Assembly: GCF_900102185.1 (NCBI RefSeq)
Contig: NZ_LT629690.1
Location: forward strand, 2,294,001 to 2,358,000
Reading direction: 5' to 3'
Source of the DNA: Terriglobus roseus
GTDB taxonomy: Bacteria > Acidobacteriota > Terriglobia > Terriglobales > Acidobacteriaceae
DNA length: 64,000 nt
Under the pieces are notes generated by a model. The model saw only the letters and a list, made by a program, of their open reading frames with translations, searched no databases and had not been told where the DNA came from. Below, piece after piece: positions 35,763 to 45,539 of the stretch; the first letter of the stretch is position 1; every line of letters begins with the position of its first letter. The translations under genes were made by a program, and so were the position numbers.

Positions 35763-37676
35763 ATGTCGACCTCGACTATCGCGACAGATTACATCCACGC
35801 TGAAACGAACCAGCTCCCGAAGCGACCGGCAATCACATTGCCGGTCGCCCTGGGCGCCGCTTCACTCAGCATCTGGATCTGGCTGGCTTTTCTTCGCTCC
35901 ATGCACACCGTTGGTGCGTTGCTAACTGCAGTCGTTTTCGCTGTAGCATTCACACTGCTCGCGTATAGCCCTTCTCTATCCCTAGTCTTTCGTAAGACAA
36001 CATCTCCAGCACTGCAGCGCGAACTCGCGCGTTGTGCAGCAGTCTTTGTTTTCCTGCTCTTCTTCGTTCCGGAATACGCCGCGAGAGTTCGGCCGCCCTT
36101 TGTGCGCTCGGCGATATTGCTCGCAATCTTCACCGGCCTCTGGGCCGCCCTTTTCCGCGACAGTCTCAAGGAAGCCGACCCACAGGATGAGGAAACATCT
36201 CGCAAGAGAAACTGGCCAATCCTCGAAGCATCCTTGCTGCTGGTCGGTCTCACCTATTTCGCAGTAAAGAAGTATCTGGTGTTCGGATACGTCGGCCAGG
36301 ACCTCGCATACTTCGGCCAGATCATGCACACCACGCTGCATGGGCACCTCTTCTGGGGTTCCCTGCTGCAGGACGTGCTCTATTCGCACCCTGTCACAAC
36401 AGATTTCGCTGGGCATAACTCGCCCATCATGTTCCTGTTCCTACCGTTCTACGCAATCTTCCAGAGCCCGATAACTCTGCTGGTCCTTCGCAACGTCACG
36501 ATGGTCGCGTGTGCCTATCCCGTGTTCCGCATTGCGAAGTTGTCATCCACGGATCGGGCAGCCCGCATCTGGGCAGTGGCCTTCCTGCTCGTGCCGGTGA
36601 TCTTTTATCAATCAGTCTTCGACTTCTATCCCCTAAGCTTCGTCGCACTGCCGGTACTGTTCACGATCCTTTACTACCTCGAGGGCAAGTTCCGCCCCTT
36701 CACGATTGCATTCTTCTTCACCCTTGCGGTACGAGAAGATCTGGCACTCTTTGCCGTGTGCCTCGCCGTCGTTGCGCTGGTTCAGCGCAAGTCGATGCGC
36801 TGGATTGCATTGCCGCTGATTGCTGGCCTCGTGTGGGGTGTTCTCTCTTACAAGGTTGTTCTGCCACACGCATTGAACGGAGCATCGTTCGTCACTGACG
36901 CGTGCTTCAGCCATCTGGGAGCAACACCGACGGAGATGCTCACCCATGTGTGCAGCAGCCCGCAGACGACCGTTCTGACACGGAACAACATCGTCTACCT
37001 CAAGCAGCTCCTGACACCTACTGGACTTCTGCTTCCTTTCGGTAGCTCGCTCGTCATCGCCTCGTTTCCCTTCCTGGCCATCAACCTTCTCGCTGGTGCA
37101 GGCAAGTGCATCACGACTGTGATCTATGCGCAGTACTCAGTGGTTCCGGCTACGGTGCTGTTCATCGCTGCGCTTCTCTTCTCCACCAACAGTAAGAGCA
37201 AGCTGGCCAGCATCACGCGCCTCCGTCTCAGCAGCTCGCGCGTGGCACCTCTGATCACGCTCGCACTGACCGTCGCTACGCTCGCCTTTGCTACTGGAAA
37301 AGCACAGTTCGACGAGATCTCCAAGCAACCATGGGACGCAGAGGCACACAAGGTCGCGGCAATGATTCCTTCGGATGCATCGCTCGCCGCTCCGCGCTAC
37401 ATGCTTCCCGCAGTTGCCAATCGCGATTGCCTCTATCAGACACACCGGCTGTATCAGTACCACCATCCGGTCTATGAGTACCTAGTACTCGATAAGGACT
37501 GGACACACATCAACGCAGCCGCCGAATACGAAACTGCCTACCGTCAACTGCTGGCTACCGCTCCCATTGATCCGCGCTTCCAGGTGATCTATGAATCGCC
37601 CGCATATCTGGTGTTGCGTGATCCAGCCATGCACGGTGTTGGGTGCTTCCCGAACGCCAACGAGGGGCAGCAATGA
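35763..37676 (+). CDS. DUF2079 family polytopic membrane protein
   Basis: A 637-residue protein with about 11 membrane helices. The DUF2079 signature is visible: YVGQDLAYFGQIMHTTLHG followed by FAGHNSPIMFLFLPFYAIF, and VREDLALFAV in a later loop. This family is related in layout to GT-C glycosyltransferases. In an EPS operon it may add a sugar from a polyprenyl donor (inference). The next start overlaps its stop (ATGA). Confidence 0.8.
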   Translation: MSTSTIATDYIHAETNQLPKRPAITLPVALGAASLSIWIWLAFLRSMHTVGALLTAVVFAVAFTLLAYSPSLSLVFRKTTSPALQRELARCAAVFVFLLFFVPEYAARVRPPFVRSAILLAIFTGLWAALFRDSLKEADPQDEETSRKRNWPILEASLLLVGLTYFAVKKYLVFGYVGQDLAYFGQIMHTTLHGHLFWGSLLQDVLYSHPVTTDFAGHNSPIMFLFLPFYAIFQSPITLLVLRNVTMVACAYPVFRIAKLSSTDRAARIWAVAFLLVPVIFYQSVFDFYPLSFVALPVLFTILYYLEGKFRPFTIAFFFTLAVREDLALFAVCLAVVALVQRKSMRWIALPLIAGLVWGVLSYKVVLPHALNGASFVTDACFSHLGATPTEMLTHVCSSPQTTVLTRNNIVYLKQLLTPTGLLLPFGSSLVIASFPFLAINLLAGAGKCITTVIYAQYSVVPATVLFIAALLFSTNSKSKLASITRLRLSSSRVAPLITLALTVATLAFATGKAQFDEISKQPWDAEAHKVAAMIPSDASLAAPRYMLPAVANRDCLYQTHRLYQYHHPVYEYLVLDKDWTHINAAAEYETAYRQLLATAPIDPRFQVIYESPAYLVLRDPAMHGVGCFPNANEGQQ

Positions 37677-39196
37677 GTCGTAAGCCAGATTTCATCCGAG
37701 ACATCGGAAATTATCTTGTGGGTCGAGGATCGCTGATCCTTCTTGGATTCGTTACGTTTCCATTGCTTACAAGAGTTCTCCCGGTCGAGCAATACGGCAT
37801 CCTGTCGTTAACGTTCCGACTGGTACTGTTACTCGTTGTCCTATCGAAGTGCGGACTGCAATACTCCGCTGCACGTTTTTACGACGCATCAAAGTCAGAC
37901 GTCGCGGGACAGCGTAGGTTCTACTCGACGCTGCTCATTGGACCGGCCATCACATCGCTGCTCTTTTCCGCGATCTACATGGCCGTGTTGTTCAGCAGTT
38001 CGGCGTTACGGACAGATACCCAGCTCTTTCACTGCCTCCTGCTCGCTCCAGTCGCAGTCGTACTTCGCACGCTGCAGTCGATGCTTCTTAGCTTCCTGCG
38101 CAACGAAGGCAGAAGCCGTCTCCACACCATCGTTGAAGTTATGACGAAGGTCACAACTATGGTCGGCCTCATCGGGCTCGCTGTCGCAGGTCAACATCGC
38201 GCGTTCCCCGTGGTGCTCGCCACCATGACGGCTGAAGCCATCGTCGTCGCCGTTCAGATGGGCGATGTGCTCCGCCGCGGTCTGATTCACCCAACGGCCA
38301 TTGACTGGGATCTCATCCGTACCAGCCTTAAGTTCGGCATGCCGCTGATCGCATACGAACTCTCCAGCTTGGTGCTGGATTCGGCAGATCGCATCATCGT
38401 TCAGCGTTACATGGGCGATCATTCGCTCGGCTTGTACTCCGCGGCTTACAGCATCTCGGGATATCTGCAGGATGTCGTCATGACTCCTCTGAACCTGGCG
38501 CTCTTCCCTATCTACATGCGCCTCTGGAACGAAGAGGGCAAAGAAGCAACATCGCGCTTCCTTTCGATGTCGCTCTCATGGTTCGTGGTGGTCGCATTGT
38601 TCATCACCGGCCTCTCCACACTCTGCGCAGGCGACGCGCTCGTCTTCCTCGCATCCACTCGCTTCGCAGGTGCTGAAGGGCTGCTCAAGGTACTCGTACC
38701 CGCGCTGATGGTCTATGCGCTGCATATCTTCTTCAACGTAGGCCTGGTGTTGCAGAAACGTACCACCCTGCTTGCAATCATTGTCGTCGTAGCCGCCGCA
38801 GTAAACATCGCCGCCAACTTCGCCTGGATTCCTCGCTATGGATTGATGGGAGCGGCAGCCGCTACGTTCCTCAGCTATGCGGTCATGGTCGGAACGCTGA
38901 TCGTTGTAAACCGCAACATTCTGCCTCTGCATGTGAATCCGGCGCTTGCCATCAGCGCAGTGGTGGCGCTTCTGTGTGCCTACCCACTGCCCACCTTCAT
39001 TCACTCGCAGTTACTTATCGTGCAGCTACTGGGTCGCGCTGCTGCGTTTGGCACGATGTTTGCAATATGCATTTTCATCATGTCTTCGGATTTCCGCAAA
39101 GCTGTTAAAAAGGCCTTCGCGAAACTACCCATCGGCACAATCTCACCGTTGCGCGTTCCTTCGACCGCAGCGACAGGCGAAGGAGGTGCGGAATGA
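37673..39196 (+). CDS. Oligosaccharide flippase, Wzx/MOP superfamily
   Basis: 507 residues with about 14 membrane helices. The N-terminus FIRDIGNYLVGRGSLILLGFVTFPLLTRVL PVEQYG is typical of polysaccharide biosynthesis (RfbX) proteins. It flips lipid-linked repeat units to the periplasm. ATG 37673 overlaps the previous stop; its own stop overlaps the polymerase start. Confidence 0.86.
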   Translation: MSRKPDFIRDIGNYLVGRGSLILLGFVTFPLLTRVLPVEQYGILSLTFRLVLLLVVLSKCGLQYSAARFYDASKSDVAGQRRFYSTLLIGPAITSLLFSAIYMAVLFSSSALRTDTQLFHCLLLAPVAVVLRTLQSMLLSFLRNEGRSRLHTIVEVMTKVTTMVGLIGLAVAGQHRAFPVVLATMTAEAIVVAVQMGDVLRRGLIHPTAIDWDLIRTSLKFGMPLIAYELSSLVLDSADRIIVQRYMGDHSLGLYSAAYSISGYLQDVVMTPLNLALFPIYMRLWNEEGKEATSRFLSMSLSWFVVVALFITGLSTLCAGDALVFLASTRFAGAEGLLKVLVPALMVYALHIFFNVGLVLQKRTTLLAIIVVVAAAVNIAANFAWIPRYGLMGAAAATFLSYAVMVGTLIVVNRNILPLHVNPALAISAVVALLCAYPLPTFIHSQLLIVQLLGRAAAFGTMFAICIFIMSSDFRKAVKKAFAKLPIGTISPLRVPSTAATGEGGAE

Positions 39197-40599
39197 TTTT
39201 GGAGTCGACCTCGCCCGGTGCGCTCACAAGCATACGCGCAATCGCAATGTATTCCGCAGTTGTCGCGGGTGCACTCGCTACGATCCTGTGGAAGTCCGAA
39301 TTCGGTATTTATCTGCTTTCCGTGCTGTTGCCGCTGCAGACGACGCGTTACCACCTGCACGCGTTTCCACTCGGATCAAACATCGTAGATATTCTGATTA
39401 TCTGCACTTTGATTGGCAGCGTCCTTCGCCCTCAAGCACCGTTGATCAAACGAACTTCTGTGCTCGCGTTCCTCGGGTTGATGTGCGCGTTCTACTATTT
39501 ATCGCTCTGGCGCGGTGCCTTCTATCTGGGCGGAGGATTCCCCATCTGGTTTAACGATCTACGCCTGGTGGATTACAAGAACTTCATCGTAATGCCAATG
39601 CTCGTGGTCGCTGTCACCAGGACCATCCGCACACGCAAGCAGATCGCCATCATCGTTGCACTCTGCTGTGTGACAGCACTCGCCGTCGATTTCAGCTATC
39701 TCAGGGGGGCCGCCGGTCGCGACTTCTCTCACTACGCCGAAGAGACACGCGATGCCGGCCCTCTCGGATATGCAGGTGAAAATGGCCTTGCCTCTTACCT
39801 CGTAGAAGCAACCGCTTTTCTACTGCCCTTACTGGCGCTTAAAGGAAAGATGTTGGTGCGTGCCGGCCTTCTGCTTGTAATTGCCGCAAATACCACCTGC
39901 ATCCTGTTCTCTTACTCGCGCGAAGCCTATCTCGCCTTAGCACTGGTCTTATGTTTCCTGGCAGTCGTCAAAATTCGATGGCTGTTCATACCCATCCTTC
40001 TACTCGTAGTGTCCTGGCAAGCCATCTTGCCTCTCGCTGTGCAAGAGCGTATCGCCATGACCTATACGAAGCCAGACGCGGGTCAGGACGCGGCACTGGA
40101 CGCATCAGCGCAAGAACGCGTGATGCTATGGACAGACGCGATCAATATGTTCAAGGCCAATCCAGTCGTAGGCACCGGGTTCCTGACATATGCATTGATG
40201 GGACGCGTCGGCTCCTATAAGGACACGCACAACTTCTATCTCAAGATGCTGGTAGAGACAGGGCTCTCTGGCCTGCTTCTCTTCCTCGTGCAACTGCTCC
40301 TCTTCACCCGGACAGGCCTGCAGCTATTCAGCCGCGCCCGCGACTCCTTCCTCTCACTGGTAGGACTCGGCTTTGCATGCTTGATGTTGACTGCCGCAAT
40401 CGTCAACTTCTTCGGTGACCGATGGATGTTTATTCAGGTTGACTCCAACCTTTGGATTCTTCTCGGATGCACACTCTGTGGCATTTCAATTGCAAGTGTG
40501 AAAGCGCCTGTGGCAACGGAAGAAGTAAAGCAAAAGGCTAGGAAGCGCCATTCCTGGCACGCGCCGAATCCGCCACTCGTTCATGGAGATGCAGTATGA
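39193..40599 (+). CDS. O-antigen ligase/polymerase family (Wzy/WaaL-like)
   Basis: 468 residues with about 11 membrane helices. The Wzy_C-like periplasmic loop holds QERIAMTYTK, MLWTDAINMFKANPVVGTGF and the key His in KDTHNFYLKMLVETG. Between the flippase gene and a GT4, with a chain-length protein in the same operon, polymerase is more likely than ligase. ATGA overlaps join it to both neighbours. Confidence 0.85.
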   Translation: MILESTSPGALTSIRAIAMYSAVVAGALATILWKSEFGIYLLSVLLPLQTTRYHLHAFPLGSNIVDILIICTLIGSVLRPQAPLIKRTSVLAFLGLMCAFYYLSLWRGAFYLGGGFPIWFNDLRLVDYKNFIVMPMLVVAVTRTIRTRKQIAIIVALCCVTALAVDFSYLRGAAGRDFSHYAEETRDAGPLGYAGENGLASYLVEATAFLLPLLALKGKMLVRAGLLLVIAANTTCILFSYSREAYLALALVLCFLAVVKIRWLFIPILLLVVSWQAILPLAVQERIAMTYTKPDAGQDAALDASAQERVMLWTDAINMFKANPVVGTGFLTYALMGRVGSYKDTHNFYLKMLVETGLSGLLLFLVQLLLFTRTGLQLFSRARDSFLSLVGLGFACLMLTAAIVNFFGDRWMFIQVDSNLWILLGCTLCGISIASVKAPVATEEVKQKARKRHSWHAPNPPLVHGDAV

Positions 40600-41738
40600 A
40601 ACCCGTATCCACACAATCGCGATCGGTGATGTTCATCATCGATCAGCTCACGGAACTGGGCGGTGCAGAGCGCATGATGTTCGCTCTGGCACGCTCCCTC
40701 CCTGAGCGTGGATACAAGGTCACAGTGGTGACGCTGCGGGATAATCCTAGCCCCGAAGCTTACAAGCTCTTCGACGAGATCGTGGTGCTGCCCACACGCT
40801 CCTGCCTCTCATTACAGGGCCTGAAAACCCTCGGCAAACTGCGCGATTTGCTCCGCGAGCGCAACGTATGCCTTGTACAGACGTACTTCGAAAGCGCCGA
40901 TCTCTTTGGGGCCATCGCAAGCCGTCTCGCCGGTGTAACCACCATCTGTTCCAGCCGCCGAGATATGGGGATCCTGCGAACCGCGAAGCACAACCTGCTC
41001 TACCGGCTCCTGACCCCGCTCTACAGCCATGTTTTTGCAGTTTCAGAAAAAGTGGCGCGCTGGCACCGTGAACAGGACGGCATTACCGCGAAGAAGGTGT
41101 CCATCGTGCATAACGGTGTCGCACTCGAGCGCTACGAGCTATCTGCACATACGTCAGAACTGCGGATTGCCCACGCGTTTCCGGAAGATGCACTTCTTGT
41201 CACAACTGTTGCAAACATTAATCCATGGAAGGGCGTGGACGTCTTCATCAAGGCGGCTGCAATTGTCCATCGCCAGAACCCTAAGGCCATGTTTGCCGTT
41301 GCGGGCGACTGGACGGATCAGGAACATCTGCAGCAGTTGCGCAACATGGTCCGTGAATCAGACTTGGATGATTGCGTCCGCTTCCTAGGCCGCGTAGAAG
41401 ACATCCCCGGCTTACTTCACGACTCCCACGTATTCGCGCTGCTTTCCCGCTCGGAAGGATTTCCAAACGTCGTGATTGAAGCGATGGCAGCCAGACTGCC
41501 AGTCGTGGCCACCGATGTAGGCGGAACCGGAGAGGCTGTTGTTGACGGCGTAACGGGCTACCTGGTTCCCAACGAAGACCACCAGGCCGCTGCAGGCCAT
41601 ATCATCGCGCTACTGAATGACCGCACACACAGGGCATACATGGGAAACACCGCCCGCGAGCTTGTAGAGAAACGATTCTCGATTCAGGCAATGGTTTCGC
41701 AACATGTGGAGGTGTACGATGCCCTTCTCGCTACTTAG
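40596..41738 (+). CDS. Glycosyltransferase family 4
   Basis: A 380-residue GT-B enzyme. MFIIDQLTELGGAERMMFAL is the typical N-terminal loop; NINPWKGVDVFIKAA and SRSEGFPNVVIEAMAARLPVVATDVGG (EX7E) mark the donor domain. ATGA overlap with the polymerase gene upstream; overlaps the following GT2 gene by 20 nt. Confidence 0.9.
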   Translation: MKPVSTQSRSVMFIIDQLTELGGAERMMFALARSLPERGYKVTVVTLRDNPSPEAYKLFDEIVVLPTRSCLSLQGLKTLGKLRDLLRERNVCLVQTYFESADLFGAIASRLAGVTTICSSRRDMGILRTAKHNLLYRLLTPLYSHVFAVSEKVARWHREQDGITAKKVSIVHNGVALERYELSAHTSELRIAHAFPEDALLVTTVANINPWKGVDVFIKAAAIVHRQNPKAMFAVAGDWTDQEHLQQLRNMVRESDLDDCVRFLGRVEDIPGLLHDSHVFALLSRSEGFPNVVIEAMAARLPVVATDVGGTGEAVVDGVTGYLVPNEDHQAAAGHIIALLNDRTHRAYMGNTARELVEKRFSIQAMVSQHVEVYDALLAT

Positions 41739-42906
41739 TGTGTCGGAAATATCACCTTGGTCCATTCTCTTCTGGCTATGCGCAGCCGCGATCGGTTACG
41801 CCTACATTGGTTATCCTGCCCTGCTCTGGCTTGTGACACGCTTTCAGAAGCACCGCGCTGTGCCTGCATCCACCGCGCCCACGCTGACCCTACTTATCTG
41901 CGCACATAACGAAGCCGCGAATATCGGAAGAAAGCTTCTCCAGTGCCTGGAGCTGAACTATCCAAAAGACAAGCTGCAGATCCTCGTCGCTTCGGATGGG
42001 TCAACAGATGAGACCGAAGACATCGTCCGATTCTTTGCCCCGGAAGGGGTGGAGCTCATCATCGTACCGCAACAGGCTGGTAAGACGAACGCACAGAACG
42101 TCGCCATGCGAAGCGCTAAAGGTGAGATCGTCGTCTTCTCCGACGCCACCACGGAATACCACCCCGACGCGCTGCAATATATAGCCGGAAACTTTACCAA
42201 TCCGAATGTGGGAGCAGTTTCAGGCCGGTATACCTACTGCGATCTCAACGCCTCATCCGTAGGCGAAGGCTCACGCGCATATGCAGGGTATGACAACCGC
42301 ATCCGCGAAATGCAGTCCTCCGCAGGAAGTCTTACTGGATGCTGCGGCTGCATCTACGCAGTACGCAGAGACCTATACACTCCACTCGAACCCGGCATCA
42401 TCAGCGACCTTGTAGAACCAATGCACGTCTTGTTACAGGGGGCAAAGGTCAAGTTCGAACCGCGTGCCCTGGCGCGCGAAGATGTGGGACACAATGCGGG
42501 CAAAGAGTTTTCCATGCGTGTCCGAGTCGTTGCGCGTGCCCTGACAGGCCTCTCAAGCGTGCGCCAGTTACTCGCTCCGTGGAAGCATCCGTGGATTGCC
42601 CTGCAGCTTTTCTCTCACAAACTGCTGCGCTACGCAGTTCCGCTCTTCCTGATAGGTATGCTCGCAGCCACGTGGATGCTCCGCTCATCTATGGCCTACG
42701 GCACTCTTCTAGTACTTCAACTCGCTTTCTACGGCCTCGCCATCCTGGCAGCAGCTATACCTGCACTGCAAAAGAAAAGAGTATTTTCACTACCCATGTA
42801 CTTCTGCGTGATGAATGCGGCTGCTCTATGGGGAGCCATTAAATTCATGCGCGGACAACGCTACACAGTCTGGAAGCCGCAGCGCGAAACTTCACACGCA
42901 GGTTGA
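41719..42906 (+). CDS. Membrane glycosyltransferase family 2
   Basis: A 395-residue processive-type GT2. One N-terminal helix, then TLTLLICAHNEAANIGRKL, VASDGSTDETED, FSDATTEY (DXD-like) and a C-terminal cluster of three helices. It resembles IcaA/NodC-like or EPS GT2 proteins, although the QxxRW motif is replaced (RVRVVARAL). ATG 41719 follows GGAGG by 6 nt; the upstream ATG at 41704 lacks a ribosome site. Confidence 0.85.
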   Translation: MPFSLLSVSEISPWSILFWLCAAAIGYAYIGYPALLWLVTRFQKHRAVPASTAPTLTLLICAHNEAANIGRKLLQCLELNYPKDKLQILVASDGSTDETEDIVRFFAPEGVELIIVPQQAGKTNAQNVAMRSAKGEIVVFSDATTEYHPDALQYIAGNFTNPNVGAVSGRYTYCDLNASSVGEGSRAYAGYDNRIREMQSSAGSLTGCCGCIYAVRRDLYTPLEPGIISDLVEPMHVLLQGAKVKFEPRALAREDVGHNAGKEFSMRVRVVARALTGLSSVRQLLAPWKHPWIALQLFSHKLLRYAVPLFLIGMLAATWMLRSSMAYGTLLVLQLAFYGLAILAAAIPALQKKRVFSLPMYFCVMNAAALWGAIKFMRGQRYTVWKPQRETSHAG

Positions 42907-42913
42907 TACGGGA

Positions 42914-43981
42914 ATGAGCTCACGTCAAACACTGCGGCACGCTTTTCTAAAATCGTTAAGCAAATCCGGCGCCTTGAAATCGGCACGAAAGAAAATTGGC
43001 GCGTCTGGAGCCACACTCGTGTTGACGCTGCACCGCGTCATTCCAGACGATGCGATGGAATCCTGCCGTTCGCCTCACGGCATGGTCATCCGCGAAAGCG
43101 CATTCCGCAGCCTGCTCGTTTATCTCAGCAAAAATGCAGTATGCGTAAAGCCTGGGGACATCGATCAGCCGGAAGGATCAAGCACGCGTCCACGAGTGTT
43201 GATCACCTTCGATGACGGATGGTTCGACAATCTCGCAATCGCTGCTCCCCTTCTCGCACAATTCGGAATGTCCGCTTGCTTTTTTGCGGTAACGAACTAT
43301 GCTGGTCGCTCACAGCCTTTCTGGCCTGAAAGAGCCCTGGGATTAGTACGAGCCCTGCACGATTCGAAGAGCCAAATTTCGTTGCGAGACCTTTTCTCTC
43401 ACTTGGTCGATGCAGAAGGAACGCCTTTACCCGCCGGCCCTATTAAGGAAGAGGAACTCCTTAGCTGGTTAAAGCAGTTTGATCCTGAGACAATTTCTGC
43501 TGCAATCAGTGATGCCGAAAGAAGTATCTCTTCTCCCATGACAACTCGCCAACCTGATCCTTGGGAGCGGCTCATGACGTGGGACGAGATGCACACTTTG
43601 ACGCGTGCAGGTCATACGATCGGATCGCATACAGCAACACATGCTCTACTCACGCAGTTGACGTCCGATGAAGTCGCTTCAGAGCTTCTCACATCTTCCA
43701 CTGCTCTTGAGCAACACATGGTGCCAGAACACACTGAGCGGCACTGGATTGCATATCCAAACGGCTTCACAGATAACCGCGTACGAGAACTGACAGCCAA
43801 ATGTGGATATCACTACGGATTCACTACAGTGTCCGGCCTATGGCGCAAAGAGAGTGAGCCATTAGCAATTCCGCGAGTCAACGTGTGGGATGGATCTGTC
43901 TTATCGCCAGAAGGAACATTCGATGAAAGCTATCTGGAGTACACGTTATTTTTCCGGCCACTATTGGCGGGTTCCTTGTAG
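42914..43981 (+). CDS. Polysaccharide deacetylase, NodB domain
   Basis: A 355-residue protein. TLVLTLHRVIPDDAM opens the fold, ITFDDGWFDN is motif 1 and GSHTATHALL is motif 2. A helical insertion of about 90 residues (MRSLFSHLVDAEG-like region, about 155-235) separates them. No signal peptide is seen. Related proteins in EPS loci are annotated as deacetylases, some acting in cytoplasm. The following gene starts inside it, 59 nt before the stop. Confidence 0.82.
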   Translation: MSSRQTLRHAFLKSLSKSGALKSARKKIGASGATLVLTLHRVIPDDAMESCRSPHGMVIRESAFRSLLVYLSKNAVCVKPGDIDQPEGSSTRPRVLITFDDGWFDNLAIAAPLLAQFGMSACFFAVTNYAGRSQPFWPERALGLVRALHDSKSQISLRDLFSHLVDAEGTPLPAGPIKEEELLSWLKQFDPETISAAISDAERSISSPMTTRQPDPWERLMTWDEMHTLTRAGHTIGSHTATHALLTQLTSDEVASELLTSSTALEQHMVPEHTERHWIAYPNGFTDNRVRELTAKCGYHYGFTTVSGLWRKESEPLAIPRVNVWDGSVLSPEGTFDESYLEYTLFFRPLLAGSL

Positions 43982-45539
43982 AGCGCTGTTTCTCTTACTG
44001 CCACTTCTCTACTTCGCCCCAACATTAGCAGCCGCAGAGCAGTCGCAGCCCCATGTCTTCTTTAGCGACCTGACAAGTGCTCCCGCTTCAGGCGGCGAGT
44101 CAGATCAGGGAGCATTCATCACACTCTATGGCAGCGGCTTCGGTGAAAAACGCGGAGCAGCTTACATCTCTATTGGAAATGAGCGTGCGTTCGCGTATCC
44201 CGTCTGGTCTGAACGCACACTTACCTTCCAACTGCCGAACCGCGCACAGTCTGGATCAGTAGTTGTCCATACGGACAAGGGCGCTTCCAATGAAATTCAC
44301 CTCACCGTCAGGGCAGGACACATTCGCTTCTACCCCGAGAGGAAAGGCGAAACACTTCAGTCCGCAGTAGACAAGCTCCATGCCGGAGATATTCTTTACG
44401 TCCGCGATGGCGTTGCAGTCAATGCTCTTGATCGTTACGAATCGTCATGGAACATCATGACCAGCGGACGCAAAGATAATCCCATCGCAGTAGTTGCTTA
44501 TCCCGGTGCCAAGGTGACGATCGGTTCGGTGGATGGTCCGAACATCGCAGCCAGAACTCCCAATGTCCAAAGAACCTCAGACCACTGGGTGATTGCAGGC
44601 TTACATTTCGTTGGCCATCAAGAGGCAATGGATATTACTGACTCCAAGGATTGGCGGGTTGTGGGCAATGACTTTACCTGCCCTCATGGCTTCGGACCAA
44701 CCGGCTGCATCGAAATGTCTCAGGTTTCTGAAGTCGCATTTTTAGGCAACAACGTTCATGACGTTGGATTGCCAAGAACAACGAAGGTGTATCACGGCGT
44801 GTACTTCAGCACGGACAGCAATCACATCGACGTTGGATGGAACACGATTGCAAATGTACGCGGATGCCGCGGCCTGCAGTTCCATTCCACGCCAACCGAT
44901 CCCGGCACCGGACTGAATCAATACGACTTGCATATTCACGACAACGTGATTCACGACACCGCTTGCGACGGCATCAACCTCGCAACGATCAATCCCTCTG
45001 CAGGCCCCGTTGAAGTCTTCAACAACCTTCTCTACAACACAGGCCAGGGTCCCGATCCCGAGGATGGCAGCGCGAATTACGCTTGCATCTACATACAAGG
45101 CGGCTCAAACTCTGGCCCCGTAAGTAGTGGCGTGGTTGATGTCTATAACAACACCATGTTTCGTTGTGGAGGAAGGCGCAACACAGATTCGGGAGCCATC
45201 GCTTTGTCAGGCGGGTCTACGAAACAGGCGATACGAATCCGAAATAACATCATCGTTCTGGACGGTGGTGTACCGCTTTTCTCTCCGAATAGCAGACCTG
45301 TGCCATTTCAGGCGCAAGCAAATCTTGTCTGGTGGCTGCAGCCAGGTAAGGATGGACGATCACATCTCCCGGAAGGTTTTCAGCTTGTAAATCCCATGCT
45401 GCGAAATCCCTCCAACGGCGATTTTCGTCTCTCCGACGCCAGCCCTGCGTTGCATCGCGGCGTACCCACGGCATTGAACTGGACATTGGATGGCCGTATG
45501 AGAACTTCCAAAATCCCCGATAGCATCGGGGCTTTCTAA
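43923..45539 (+). CDS. Secreted IPT/TIG plus right-handed beta-helix protein
   Basis: A 538-residue exported protein. The signal sequence has core CRALFLLLPLLYFAPTLAAA after a long n-region. An IPT/TIG-like domain (ITLYGSGFGEKRGAAYISIG) is followed by parallel beta-helix turns from about residue 145 (GNNVHDVG, YDLHIHDNVIHDTACDGINL, VDVYNNTMFRCGG). Its helix is clearly paralogous to the C-terminus of the 1,965-residue lipoprotein at 47619. Such folds often are lyases, hydrolases or epimerases of polysaccharides; no catalytic residues are assigned. ATG 43923 has AGAAGGA upstream and overlaps the deacetylase gene by 59 nt. Confidence 0.78.
   Translation: MKAIWSTRYFSGHYWRVPCRALFLLLPLLYFAPTLAAAEQSQPHVFFSDLTSAPASGGESDQGAFITLYGSGFGEKRGAAYISIGNERAFAYPVWSERTLTFQLPNRAQSGSVVVHTDKGASNEIHLTVRAGHIRFYPERKGETLQSAVDKLHAGDILYVRDGVAVNALDRYESSWNIMTSGRKDNPIAVVAYPGAKVTIGSVDGPNIAARTPNVQRTSDHWVIAGLHFVGHQEAMDITDSKDWRVVGNDFTCPHGFGPTGCIEMSQVSEVAFLGNNVHDVGLPRTTKVYHGVYFSTDSNHIDVGWNTIANVRGCRGLQFHSTPTDPGTGLNQYDLHIHDNVIHDTACDGINLATINPSAGPVEVFNNLLYNTGQGPDPEDGSANYACIYIQGGSNSGPVSSGVVDVYNNTMFRCGGRRNTDSGAIALSGGSTKQAIRIRNNIIVLDGGVPLFSPNSRPVPFQAQANLVWWLQPGKDGRSHLPEGFQLVNPMLRNPSNGDFRLSDASPALHRGVPTALNWTLDGRMRTSKIPDSIGAF
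45515..45536. terminator. Terminator hairpin inside the 3' coding end, possibly bidirectional
   Basis: CCCCGAT (45515-45521)/ATCGGGG (45525-45531), loop AGC, then CTTTCT on the plus strand; on the minus strand the hairpin is followed by ATTTTGG. It lies within the last codons of the beta-helix gene and just past the stop of the convergent GT4 gene. T-tracts are short. Confidence 0.5.
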
